Assembly (NCBI GenBank): GCA_049511115.1
Contig: JBEKYH010000062.1
Coordinates: forward strand, 1 to 14,876
Reading direction: 5' to 3'
From: JBEKYH01 sp049511115
GTDB taxonomy: Bacteria > Planctomycetota > Phycisphaerae > Tepidisphaerales > Tepidisphaeraceae
Length of the DNA stretch: 14,876 nt
Part shown: piece after piece, positions 1-7,216 of the stretch
How positions within the stretch are numbered: the stretch's first letter is position 1
Layout of the letters: every line of letters begins with the position of its first letter
Notes under the pieces: model-generated
Database searches by the model: none
Seen by the model: only the letters and a program-made list of their open reading frames with translations
Told to the model about the DNA's origin: nothing
Program-made: the position numbers and the translations under genes

Positions 1-219
1 CGAGTCGTCACAAACGCATATCGGTATGGGTACCCTTTTCCAGAACGGCCCCCCTGGGTGGCGGGATCGACCTTTGCGGCGGCCGGGTGGGGGAGGGGGG
101 GGCTGCGCGCCATTGGTTTTTTGGGATGGGGGGCCGTGTCACCTTGGCGGCGGTGCCAGCGCCAGCGGCGTCAAATGCTTCTCAGCCCCGGTTTGGCCTG
201 ATTGACCCCTGTCGGCAGG
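1..219. other. Left-edge stretch without a confident gene
   Basis: No recognisable gene lies here. On the minus strand an ATG at 113 opens a 37-codon frame (ending GYPYRYAFVTT in the visible part) that runs off the left edge and could be the start of the next gene of the remnant at 220-1301. It is proline-rich, has no homology I recognise and no clear ribosome binding site, so I do not call it. A guanine-rich run lies around 86-102 on the plus strand. Confidence 0.3.
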
Positions 220-861
220 CTAGTCCGGCGGCGGCGTATCGTCCCTCGGCTCCTGACTCGGCCTATCCTCTTGGACGATCTCCTCATGGACCATCTCGCC
301 GTCAATAGGCTCGACCTGGCGGCTAATCAGCTTGAGCGGGGGCATCTCCTCATGTAGCACGCCCGCTTCATATTGGTCGCGTATGGCCGGTAGCCAGCGC
401 TCCGGGGGAACGTTTAGCCGCTTGTATACCCACAGGATTTGGCTCAAGGGGGTGGCGTTTAACCGGTGCTCAACACTACCACTTACGTTAACGTCCAACT
501 GCCGGCGTGGCAAACGGTCCGCCATCTCGGTGAGCAGTCTGCGATCCGCAGCGCCATCCTTACCGGGCCTGAGCGCGTTGATCTTCACAGCCTCGATCTG
601 GGGGGTAATGTCGCCTAGGGCTTCTATCTTTGCCAGACGTTGCGCCGCCAGGAAATCGGGATCGCGCATCAACTGGTAGTAGCGGGCTTCTGATACCTTT
701 GCCGCCTCGCAAAGCGCCCAGACGGGCTTACCGACATTCCCAGGACGCATCAACTCTCGCAAGATGCGCTTTCCAGCCTCACTAACGGCGCTCATCGCGT
801 CGGCTAAGTTCTCACGCGCGCGTATGGCACTGTAATTCTCTGTAGGCGCTTCCGTGGCCAT
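220..861 (-). CDS. Helix-turn-helix protein, phage terminase small-subunit-like (phBC6A51-type)
   Basis: 213 residues. Roughly residues 30-75 form a predicted helix-turn-helix: the segment around PVWALCEAAKVSEARYYQLM has the shape of a recognition helix pair. A helical stretch with LLTEMADRLPRR follows (about 109-120), and the C-terminus is acidic and proline-rich (ending DDTPPPD). This layout recalls phage small-terminase and insertion-element HTH proteins, which bind DNA to start packaging or transposition; that is family resemblance from memory. No large terminase is visible downstream, where the window ends. No Shine-Dalgarno sequence precedes the ATG, but a TAGAAT hexamer ends 6 nt upstream, which would fit a leaderless transcript. 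It shares its strand with the small ORF at 918-1301, 56 nt upstream. It could instead be a simple regulator of a lost element. Confidence 0.6.
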   Translation of the reverse strand: MATEAPTENYSAIRARENLADAMSAVSEAGKRILRELMRPGNVGKPVWALCEAAKVSEARYYQLMRDPDFLAAQRLAKIEALGDITPQIEAVKINALRPGKDGAADRRLLTEMADRLPRRQLDVNVSGSVEHRLNATPLSQILWVYKRLNVPPERWLPAIRDQYEAGVLHEEMPPLKLISRQVEPIDGEMVHEEIVQEDRPSQEPRDDTPPPD

Positions 862-873
862 GACGTGATTCTA
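862..873 (-). promoter_or_regulatory. Candidate -10 box placing transcription start at the ATG
   Basis: On the minus strand TAGAAT (873 to 868, five of six matches to TATAAT) lies 6 nt before the ATG at 861, and there is no ribosome binding site. Transcription would then begin at or beside the start codon. The hexamer 17 nt further upstream does not resemble TTGACA, so support is weak. Confidence 0.3.
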
Positions 874-917
874 GCAATGTCGCATCCGGTTTCTACCAGT
901 GCTTTGGCAGTCGGCTT

Positions 918-1301
918 TTACCCTTTCGCCCCGTTCGCAAGGGTAAGAATCTGCGTGCGAATGTCGGCAGGAAGGCCCGGCCAAGCGGCGATGACTTGGG
1001 CAAGCTCCGCGTCGATTTGCGCGCCGAGTGTGCCGGATTCCGTGCCGCGCTCGGTTGCAATTTGCGTTTTCCCTTGGGAAACTCCCGATGTGTTCGACTC
1101 CGATAGAGGCCACTTATCAATTGTCACGCTGTCGGGATGACGACGGGTAGCGTGAAAAGTTTGCAAAAATTGCCGGGGCGCCGGTGCCGGTCTGCCGGGC
1201 GTCGAGAAATCTTCAGAAGTGTCAAAATGGCAAAGATGGCATTCCAAATCTCCATGATCCAGTCGCCCACAAGGCAGGAAAGCCTTTGCCTCACCCTCCA
1301 A
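918..1301 (-). CDS. Small ORF with a recombinase-associated C-terminal tail, probable remnant
   Basis: 127 codons from a TTG at 1301; the start is not supported by a ribosome binding site and may lie further in. The first half (containing CHLCHF) is not recognisable. The second half has a serine/threonine/glycine-rich linker (TERGTESGTLG) and ends in a predicted amphipathic helix with AELAQVIAAWPGLPADIRTQIL. Tails of this form (AWPxLPxxIRxxIL) are, from memory, common on small ORFs directly next to tyrosine recombinases in planctomycete genomes. No recombinase is present: the next gene upstream is the unrelated plus-strand protein beginning at 1375. I infer the end of a decayed or truncated integrative element. 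It could also be a stand-alone small protein. Confidence 0.42.
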   Translation of the reverse strand: MEGEAKAFLPCGRLDHGDLECHLCHFDTSEDFSTPGRPAPAPRQFLQTFHATRRHPDSVTIDKWPLSESNTSGVSQGKTQIATERGTESGTLGAQIDAELAQVIAAWPGLPADIRTQILTLANGAKG

Positions 1302-1302
1302 A

Positions 1303-1331
1303 CTTCGGTATGATCCGCAAAATTACCGAAG
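1303..1331. promoter_or_regulatory. 8-bp inverted repeat upstream of the giant surface protein gene
   Basis: CTTCGGTA (1303-1310) and TACCGAAG (1324-1331) are perfect inverted copies separated by 13 nt, so the half-sites are 21 bp apart centre to centre, about two helical turns. This is the geometry of a dimeric regulator site. It lies 43 nt before the ATG at 1375 and just outside the minus-strand ORF that starts at 1301. It could also form a hairpin in a leader RNA. Confidence 0.35.
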
Positions 1332-1374
1332 ACGCTCGTCGGCGGAGGTCAATCAGGGAAATTCCAGCTAAAGC

Positions 1375-4300
1375 ATGCGTCCCACCCTATTATGCTCCCT
1401 GGCCCGAAGGCTGTATTTTTGCGGTTCTGCTGGGGAATTCATTCAGCAACGATCGGCGCCTTCGCGCCGGCGGCGCGGCCATGCCGTCAACGCGGCCGTG
1501 GAATCGTTGGAATCACGCCGCCTGCTCTCGGCGACTCTCTACGTGGATGTCTCGGCGCCTGGTCCGACTCACGACGGCTCGTCATGGCCCGACGCATTCA
1601 CTGATTTGCAATCGGCCCTCAGCGCCGCCAAATCGGGAACGACCATTGACGTGGCCAAGGGCACGTACGCCCCAACCAGCGGAACCGACCGAACCGCCAC
1701 GTTTCAGTTGATCGACGGCGTCACGCTCGAAGGCGGATTCGCCGGAAACACGGCCGCCAACCCAAACGCACGCGACATCGGCGCCAATCCCACGATCCTC
1801 TCCGGCGATATCGGAACCCAAGGTGACGCTTCCGACAACAGCTACCACGTCCTGACCGGCAGCGGCGTTGACTCCACTGCCGTTCTGGAAGGGTTCACCA
1901 TCACCGCCGGCAACGCCGACGACGGCGACAGTGATGGCGGCGGCGGGATCACCATCACTAACGGCAGCCCCACAATCACCCACTGCACGTTCACCGATAA
2001 TTTCGGATACTACGGCGGAGCGATGTTTTGCCAGGAGTCGACGATCAGGTCTCCAGCGCCAACCATCACCGATTGTATTTTCAGCGGCAATAGCGCCGGA
2101 AACCCGGAGCTCGGCGCCGGTGGCGGGGTCATGTTCATGGATAATTCGTCGCCGGTGTTCACGAACTGCCTCTTCGACAACAATAGCTCCACGGCTTACG
2201 GCGGCGCTATCGACGACGACTCTTCGGCCCCGACCTTTATCAACTGCACCTTTACAAAAAACTCCGGCTCTAACGGCGCGGCGATTGTTGATGCGTATGC
2301 GGACGGCTCGACCCTCATCAACTGCATCGCATACGGCGACACCGGCAGCGCCGAATTCTCGGATTTTGGCGCGTCCGCCACCGCGACTTACTGCGATGTC
2401 CAGGGTGGGTACAACGGCACAGGCGACATCAGCGCCGATCCCATGTTTGTCGATCCCGGCAATGGGAATTTCGCCCTTCAGCCTGGCTCCCCGTGCATTG
2501 ACGCCGGCAGCAACTCCGCCGTTCCGGTGGGAATCACCACCGACCTGGCCGGCAACCCGCGCATCACCGATGGAACGGTGGACCTCGGCGCATACGAATT
2601 CACCGGCCCCGCCGCCCCGCTCATTACCAGCTCCACCAGCGCGACTTTCGGCGTCGGTGAGGCCAACTCCTTCACGATCGCCACTTCCAGCTTCCCGGTA
2701 GCGGCGCTAACTGAAACGGGCGCCCTTCCTTCCGGTGTGACCTTCACGGACAACGGAAACGGCACCGCGCAGCTATCCGGTACACCCGCCAGCGGCGCCA
2801 TCGGAATGTTCGACATCACCATCACTGGCAGCAACGGGATTTCTCCCGACGCCACGCAAGCGTTTACGCTTAACGTGGTCCCAACAGAGCCTGCCGGCTT
2901 CACCAGCGAAAATAGCGCTGGATTCACTGTCAACAATTCAGGCGCATTTGCCGTCACGACCAGTGGTTTCCCGGTTGCAACCATCACCGAGTCCGGCGCC
3001 CTGCCGGGCGGCGTAACCTTCACGAACAACGGCGATGGAACGGCAACTTTTTCCGGCAAACCGACCGCCGGTAGCAATGGTATTTACAATTTCACCCTCA
3101 CAGCCACAAACGGCATCGCCCCGCCCGCGACGCAGTCGTTCGCCCTGACCGTATCTCCCATCCAGGCCCCGGTCATCACAAGCAATATCAATCCGTTCTT
3201 CGTAACACTCAAAGCCGGCTCGTTCATGATCACGTCCACCGGCATTCCAACTCCGGAGTTGAGCGTCTCTGGCAACGTCCCGGGTGGCGTGACTTTCACG
3301 GATAACGGCGACGGCACAGCCACGCTTGCCGGCACAACGACCGCCGGCGAAGCCGGGCTCTACCCGCTGACGATCACGGCCAGCAACGGAGTCGCCCCGC
3401 CCGCCAGCCAGACGATAACCCTGGAGGTACATGATCCGCGAACCATCTACGTTGACGCTCAAACGCCCGCCGCCGCCGGCAGCCAGAACGGAAAATCATG
3501 GGCGACCGCTTACGCAAATCTGCAGGACGCGCTGACCGGCGCACTGTCGGGAGACACCATCGACGTGGCGCAGGGAACCTACTACCCAAGTGCCTCCGGC
3601 GTCCGCACCGCCACGTTCCAGCTCATCAGCGGCGTCACCCTCCAGGGCGGATTCGGCGGCAATGAACTCGCTGCCGGCGGCGGCAATCCCAACGCGCTGA
3701 ACCCGTTGGCCTATATTTCCATTCTCTCCGGCGATATCGGAACCGCCGGGAAGCGATCAGATAACAGCTTTAACGTCGTTACCGGTGACGGAACCAACAA
3801 AACCGCGGTCATGCAGGGATTCACCATCACCGGCGGAAATGCCAACGGCGCCAGTGATTCCTACGGCGGCGGAATGGTCAACAGCAACGGCAGCCCAACC
3901 ATTACCGACTGCATCTTCACCGCCAATTACGCTGCCGCGGGCGGCGCGATTTTTAATTCCGTCGGATCGCCGACGATCACCGCCTGCAAATTCATCGGTA
4001 ACAGTGCGGTGAATACATCGCAGGTCAGCCCGGCCGGCGACGGCGGCGCCGTCTTTGATGAAAACGCCTCACCCACCTACGCCAATTGCCAGTTCATCAG
4101 CAACCAGGCCGCCGGTGAAGGTGGAGCGATCTTTTACTCGAAGGTCGCGGACACCGTCGTCAACTGCACGTTTTACAACGATGTCGCGACAAGCGGCGAA
4201 TCCATCTATGGCGGCAATTCCAACGGAACGTCCATTGCCAACAGCATCCTATGGGCAAGTTCCGCTGTGGCCGCCAGCGAATTGGCCGCCAGCGACAGCA

Positions 4301-5472
4301 GCGCGCTGACAGTCACCAACTGCGATATTGACGGCGGCGGCTCCCTCTCGGCCGGCCCAACAAACATCGACGCCGATCCGCAGTTCGCCAACCCCGCGGC
4401 CGGCAACTTCGCGCTCGAGCCGACTTCCCCGTGCATCAACGCCGGCAGCAATGCCGCGGTGCCCGCCGGCGTCACCACCGACTTTGCCGGCAACCCCAGG
4501 ACCGTCGGCCCCGCGGTGGACATGGGCGCGCTGGAGTATCCCAAAACCGCGGTTGTCACGCTCCAGCCGGCCGTTGCCGGCGCGGGTGAGAGACTCTCCC
4601 CGATCGTGATTCAGTTGCAAAACTCCGCCGGCCATGTGCTGAGCGGCAACCAAAGCAGCGTGACCCTTGCGATCAAATCCGGCCCCGCGGGCGGCGCGCT
4701 CGAAGGCGTCGTCACCGTGACGGCGCAAAACGGTGTGGCGACATTCATCGATGTGCAGGTGGATGTCCTGGGGACTTATCGGCTGATTGCCACGGGCGAT
4801 CTGCCCCCGGCCAAACTGGCGAAATTGACTGTCACGGCCGGCGCACCGGCCAAACTGGCGTTTGTTGATCCGACACTTACCGCAATCGCGGGCCAGCCCG
4901 TCAAGCCGGGGCTGGTCGTCGACGTGGAGGATGAATTCGGGAACATTGTGCACACGGGTAATTACGGCGTCACGCTTTCCATTTTGAACGGCCCGCCGCA
5001 GGCAGTCCTTGGCGGCGTTTACTCAGCTCCGGCCATCGCGGGCGTCGCCACTTTCAGCAATGTGCAATTGGATACCGCCGGGCAATACAAACTGGGTGCG
5101 GGCAGCGGCGGTCTGACCAAAGCAAAAATCGCGAAATTCACCGTCTCCGCGGCCGCGGCCACCAAAATGGCATTCATTCAGCAGCCTGGCAACATCACTC
5201 TGAACATGCCGTTTCAGCCGGACGTTTCCGTGGGCGTGGAAGATCAATTTGGGAATCTGGTCACCAGCGACAATTCAATTGTATTGCTCTCGCTGGTCGC
5301 CGAGCCGGGCGACGTCAGCATCGGATTCCTCAGCGAAGCCTCCGTCGCCAACGGGCTGGCCGTCTTCAGCAACGTCTCGCCGACTCTCCCGGGAACTTAC
5401 AGGTTACTTGCCAACGATGGCGTGCTCCCTCTCGCCAAGTCGCGAAAATTTGTTGTAACCTTCGTGCCATGA
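1375..5472 (+). CDS. Giant extracellular beta-helix protein with LExRxLLS motif and Ig-like domains
   Basis: 1365 residues. After a basic N-terminus comes LESRRLLSA (residues 45-53), the planctomycete extracellular-protein motif. Residues about 53-409 are a parallel beta-helix with many repeats of the form SPTITxCxF, closing with a choice-of-anchor-Q signature (CIDAGSNSAVP, then LGAYEF). Three putative-Ig (He_PIG-type) repeats follow at about 415-502, 503-594 and 595-688, each with GVTFTDNGDGTA-like cores. Residues 690-1055 are a second beta-helix/anchor-Q copy (CINAGSNAAVP, MGALEY). Three invasin- or filamin-like Ig repeats end the protein (about 1058-1159, 1160-1262, 1263-1365; xKxAFxxP starts, VEDxFGN cores). 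The likely role is surface attachment or polysaccharide contact. There is no dockerin, PEP-CTERM tail or C-terminal membrane segment. The ATG has no ribosome binding site at proper distance (a GGAGG lies 26 nt away), so the start is uncertain. Confidence 0.85.
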   Translation: MRPTLLCSLARRLYFCGSAGEFIQQRSAPSRRRRGHAVNAAVESLESRRLLSATLYVDVSAPGPTHDGSSWPDAFTDLQSALSAAKSGTTIDVAKGTYAPTSGTDRTATFQLIDGVTLEGGFAGNTAANPNARDIGANPTILSGDIGTQGDASDNSYHVLTGSGVDSTAVLEGFTITAGNADDGDSDGGGGITITNGSPTITHCTFTDNFGYYGGAMFCQESTIRSPAPTITDCIFSGNSAGNPELGAGGGVMFMDNSSPVFTNCLFDNNSSTAYGGAIDDDSSAPTFINCTFTKNSGSNGAAIVDAYADGSTLINCIAYGDTGSAEFSDFGASATATYCDVQGGYNGTGDISADPMFVDPGNGNFALQPGSPCIDAGSNSAVPVGITTDLAGNPRITDGTVDLGAYEFTGPAAPLITSSTSATFGVGEANSFTIATSSFPVAALTETGALPSGVTFTDNGNGTAQLSGTPASGAIGMFDITITGSNGISPDATQAFTLNVVPTEPAGFTSENSAGFTVNNSGAFAVTTSGFPVATITESGALPGGVTFTNNGDGTATFSGKPTAGSNGIYNFTLTATNGIAPPATQSFALTVSPIQAPVITSNINPFFVTLKAGSFMITSTGIPTPELSVSGNVPGGVTFTDNGDGTATLAGTTTAGEAGLYPLTITASNGVAPPASQTITLEVHDPRTIYVDAQTPAAAGSQNGKSWATAYANLQDALTGALSGDTIDVAQGTYYPSASGVRTATFQLISGVTLQGGFGGNELAAGGGNPNALNPLAYISILSGDIGTAGKRSDNSFNVVTGDGTNKTAVMQGFTITGGNANGASDSYGGGMVNSNGSPTITDCIFTANYAAAGGAIFNSVGSPTITACKFIGNSAVNTSQVSPAGDGGAVFDENASPTYANCQFISNQAAGEGGAIFYSKVADTVVNCTFYNDVATSGESIYGGNSNGTSIANSILWASSAVAASELAASDSSALTVTNCDIDGGGSLSAGPTNIDADPQFANPAAGNFALEPTSPCINAGSNAAVPAGVTTDFAGNPRTVGPAVDMGALEYPKTAVVTLQPAVAGAGERLSPIVIQLQNSAGHVLSGNQSSVTLAIKSGPAGGALEGVVTVTAQNGVATFIDVQVDVLGTYRLIATGDLPPAKLAKLTVTAGAPAKLAFVDPTLTAIAGQPVKPGLVVDVEDEFGNIVHTGNYGVTLSILNGPPQAVLGGVYSAPAIAGVATFSNVQLDTAGQYKLGAGSGGLTKAKIAKFTVSAAAATKMAFIQQPGNITLNMPFQPDVSVGVEDQFGNLVTSDNSIVLLSLVAEPGDVSIGFLSEASVANGLAVFSNVSPTLPGTYRLLANDGVLPLAKSRKFVVTFVP
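1531..2601 (+). repeat. Beta-helix/anchor-Q module, copy 1 of an intragenic duplication
   Basis: Encodes residues 53-409 of the giant protein. It aligns from end to end with the segment 3442-4539, from the YVD start and the DLQSAL / NLQDAL motif to the closing anchor-Q signature. At DNA level a 21-nt identity links 1798-1818 with 3724-3744. Confidence 0.75.
3442..4539 (+). repeat. Beta-helix/anchor-Q module, copy 2 of an intragenic duplication
   Basis: Encodes residues 690-1055 of the giant protein. It keeps the motif order of copy 1 (TIYVD, KSWATAY, GDTIDVAQGTY, TATFQLISGVTLQGGF, ILSGDIGT, FTITGGNA, CINAGSN, MGALEY). The copies have diverged by substitutions and short insertions, so the duplication is old. 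Confidence 0.75.
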
Positions 5473-5506
5473 ACCGCCGCGGGCAGGCCAGCCTCGGGTT
5501 CACGTT
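5470..5506 (+). terminator. Weak terminator-like hairpin after the giant gene
   Basis: TGAACC, starting at the stop codon, can pair with GGTTCA at 5497-5502 around a GC-rich loop, and a short T-run follows (CGTTTTCC). The stem is only 6 bp and the T-run four bases, so this is tentative. Confidence 0.25.
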
Positions 5507-5553
5507 TTCCGCATGACGCAAGAAGTAAAAAGAATATCTGACGGGATTTTCGG

Positions 5554-5567
5554 TATAAACTCCCACA
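5554..5567 (+). promoter_or_regulatory. Candidate -10 box (TATAAA) just before the DUF1992 gene
   Basis: TATAAA at 5554-5559 ends 8 nt before the ATG at 5568. No Shine-Dalgarno sequence exists between them. If used, transcription would start within a base or two of the ATG, giving a leaderless mRNA. No convincing -35 hexamer is seen. Confidence 0.35.
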
Positions 5568-5771
5568 ATGTCCCTCAAGCACGTCGATTTTCGAGTTGCG
5601 ATGCGCCGTATAGCGGACAGGCGAATCGAAGAAGCGATGGCCGCGGGCAAATTTGATAATCTCCCCGGCAAGGGAAAGGACATCGACCTCGACAAGCTCC
5701 CCTCACTTGAAGAAGATGAACGCCTCACATGGCTGCGCCTGCTGAGCAACAAGCCATCAACGGGTCGATGA
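5568..5771 (+). CDS. DUF1992 / DnaJC28-conserved-domain small protein
   Basis: 67 residues, nearly all of it the DUF1992 core: the helix RIADRRIEEAMAAGKFDNLP, then the hallmark FDNLPGKGK (about 29-37), then an acidic segment (DIDLDKLPSLEEDE). The family is widespread in bacteria and in the animal DnaJ homologue DNAJC28; its function is not established. This version stops soon after the core, whereas many relatives continue for another 40-60 residues, so it is a short member and not obviously broken. It ends 8 nt from the stop of the convergent esterase gene. The ATG has no ribosome binding site and is the only sensible start. Confidence 0.8.
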   Translation: MSLKHVDFRVAMRRIADRRIEEAMAAGKFDNLPGKGKDIDLDKLPSLEEDERLTWLRLLSNKPSTGR

Positions 5772-5779
5772 TCACAGCA

Positions 5780-7168
5780 TCACTCGGCCTTTTTCGCCGG
5801 TCCCTTCAAATAGCGTTGCGCAAATTCCAAAAAGGCCGGCCAGTCCGGCAGATCCGAGTGCGGGCCGTTGTGGTAGCGGAAGGCGATGTCGCCTGACATG
5901 AGCGCCTCATCGGGCTTGGGCATCTCGGTCGATCCTAAATCCTTTTTCCCCAGCAGACGATAAACCGGCCCGGCCGCGACGGCCGCCAGAAACGCACCGT
6001 GCGGGTCGGCCCACGCGTCGCCGGTGCCGCCGTTGAGGAAAAGCGGCCGCGGGGCGACCAATGCGAGCAACTCGTCTGAGTCCACCGGCAGATCATTCCA
6101 ATGGCCGCCATACTTGCGGAAATTGGCCGCCATCCAATAGGAAGAGGCAATATTGTCCGTGGTCTCGCCCCAATTTCGCCGCGAGGGTTTGGCGCCGCCT
6201 TCGCCGGAACAACTCGGGTAGGCAATCGCCCAGCGCTGATCCAGCGCCGCGGCGAGCAGCGCGGCCTTTCCATATCGCGAATGCCCCTCGACGCCCATCT
6301 GTTTGGCGTCCACCGATTTATCCGTCTCGAAATAATCCATCGACCGGCTCAAGCCCCACGCCCATGCCGACAGCGCCCCCCAATCGTCCGGCTTTCGCGG
6401 CTGGCCCTCTGACATCAATCCGATGATTCCCGAGGTCAATCCGCCGCCGTAGTCGTTCTGGATCGGGCCGACCTGCATCTCGGCATATCCCCAGCCGATG
6501 TCCAGAAGCTGATACATCGGACTTCCCGGCCGCGGTTCCGGCTGCGTCGTCGGCGCGCCAGCGCGCGGCGCGCCGTAGCCACCCGGCCCCGCCACCACCG
6601 TCACAATCATCGGCACCGGCCCGGCCGCATTCGCCGGCGTGTACATGGTGATGTTGATGCTCGGATGCGCTTTGGGATACCGCGAATTATCGATGTGGCC
6701 CACCACCGTCTTCTTGATCGCCCTCCCTCCGGCCGCGCTTGCATCCGTCCCGGTCACCTCCCACGTAATCGGCGGCGTATTTTCCGGAATGCGCCCGTAC
6801 ATCTCGCGCCGGAAATCTTCCAATAGCTCCGGCCGGCGCTGATTCCACCACGTATCGGCATCCTTCACGCTTTGCCCGTTCTTCAGCACCAGCGGATCCG
6901 GCAGCGGATAAGGATTAGCCTTTGCTTCGTCGTAGTTGGTCCAGGTTCCAAAGCTCGACCGCTGATAGGCTCGGCCTTGTGCATCCGACCAGTTATTCGG
7001 CCGCGTCGGATTCTGCGTGAGACCCGCCGGCCGATTCGGATCATCCGCCGCCGGCGGCAGCGCGACTGGCCGCGATGGCTCGATGGCCGGCTGCGTCGTC
7101 TGCGCGCCGACTATGTTTGCCCTCAAGCTCGCGAGAATTAACGATGCAAGTAGAAAATGAATCCGCAA
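5780..7168 (-). CDS. Secreted glucuronoyl esterase-like (CE15-type) alpha/beta hydrolase
   Basis: 462 residues. Residues 1-22 form a signal peptide (cleavage probably after IVGA, followed by QTTQPA). The body is an alpha/beta hydrolase with the CE15 nucleophile motif GHSRYGK (Ser297), the downstream SGEGGAK...SRRNWGE block (Glu323, candidate acid), APRPLFLNGGTGDAWADP, and a C-terminal YHNGPHSD with His437 as candidate catalytic base (His433 nearby). CE15 enzymes cleave ester bonds between glucuronoxylan and lignin outside the cell; bacterial members may act on other uronic acid esters, so the exact substrate is open. The TTG start is well supported: AGGAGG lies 5 nt upstream (7174-7179). It lies 48 nt downstream of the secreted-protein gene on the same strand and may be co-transcribed with it. 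Length is normal for bacterial CE15. Confidence 0.82.
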   Translation of the reverse strand: MRIHFLLASLILASLRANIVGAQTTQPAIEPSRPVALPPAADDPNRPAGLTQNPTRPNNWSDAQGRAYQRSSFGTWTNYDEAKANPYPLPDPLVLKNGQSVKDADTWWNQRRPELLEDFRREMYGRIPENTPPITWEVTGTDASAAGGRAIKKTVVGHIDNSRYPKAHPSINITMYTPANAAGPVPMIVTVVAGPGGYGAPRAGAPTTQPEPRPGSPMYQLLDIGWGYAEMQVGPIQNDYGGGLTSGIIGLMSEGQPRKPDDWGALSAWAWGLSRSMDYFETDKSVDAKQMGVEGHSRYGKAALLAAALDQRWAIAYPSCSGEGGAKPSRRNWGETTDNIASSYWMAANFRKYGGHWNDLPVDSDELLALVAPRPLFLNGGTGDAWADPHGAFLAAVAAGPVYRLLGKKDLGSTEMPKPDEALMSGDIAFRYHNGPHSDLPDWPAFLEFAQRYLKGPAKKAE

Positions 7169-7216
7169 CCCTTCCTCCTCAGTTCTAAGTCCTTAGTCCT
7201 AAAACCTGGTATTTTT

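Noticed and set aside
2478..3077. 199-codon minus-strand open frame
   Set aside because: Antisense to the Ig-like repeats of the giant protein. Its own repeats merely mirror those of the sense strand.
4249..4953. 234-codon open frame on the minus strand
   Set aside because: It lies wholly antisense to the giant surface protein gene, whose motifs are clear. Its translation shows no domain and has the histidine/arginine/glycine bias of a high-GC shadow.
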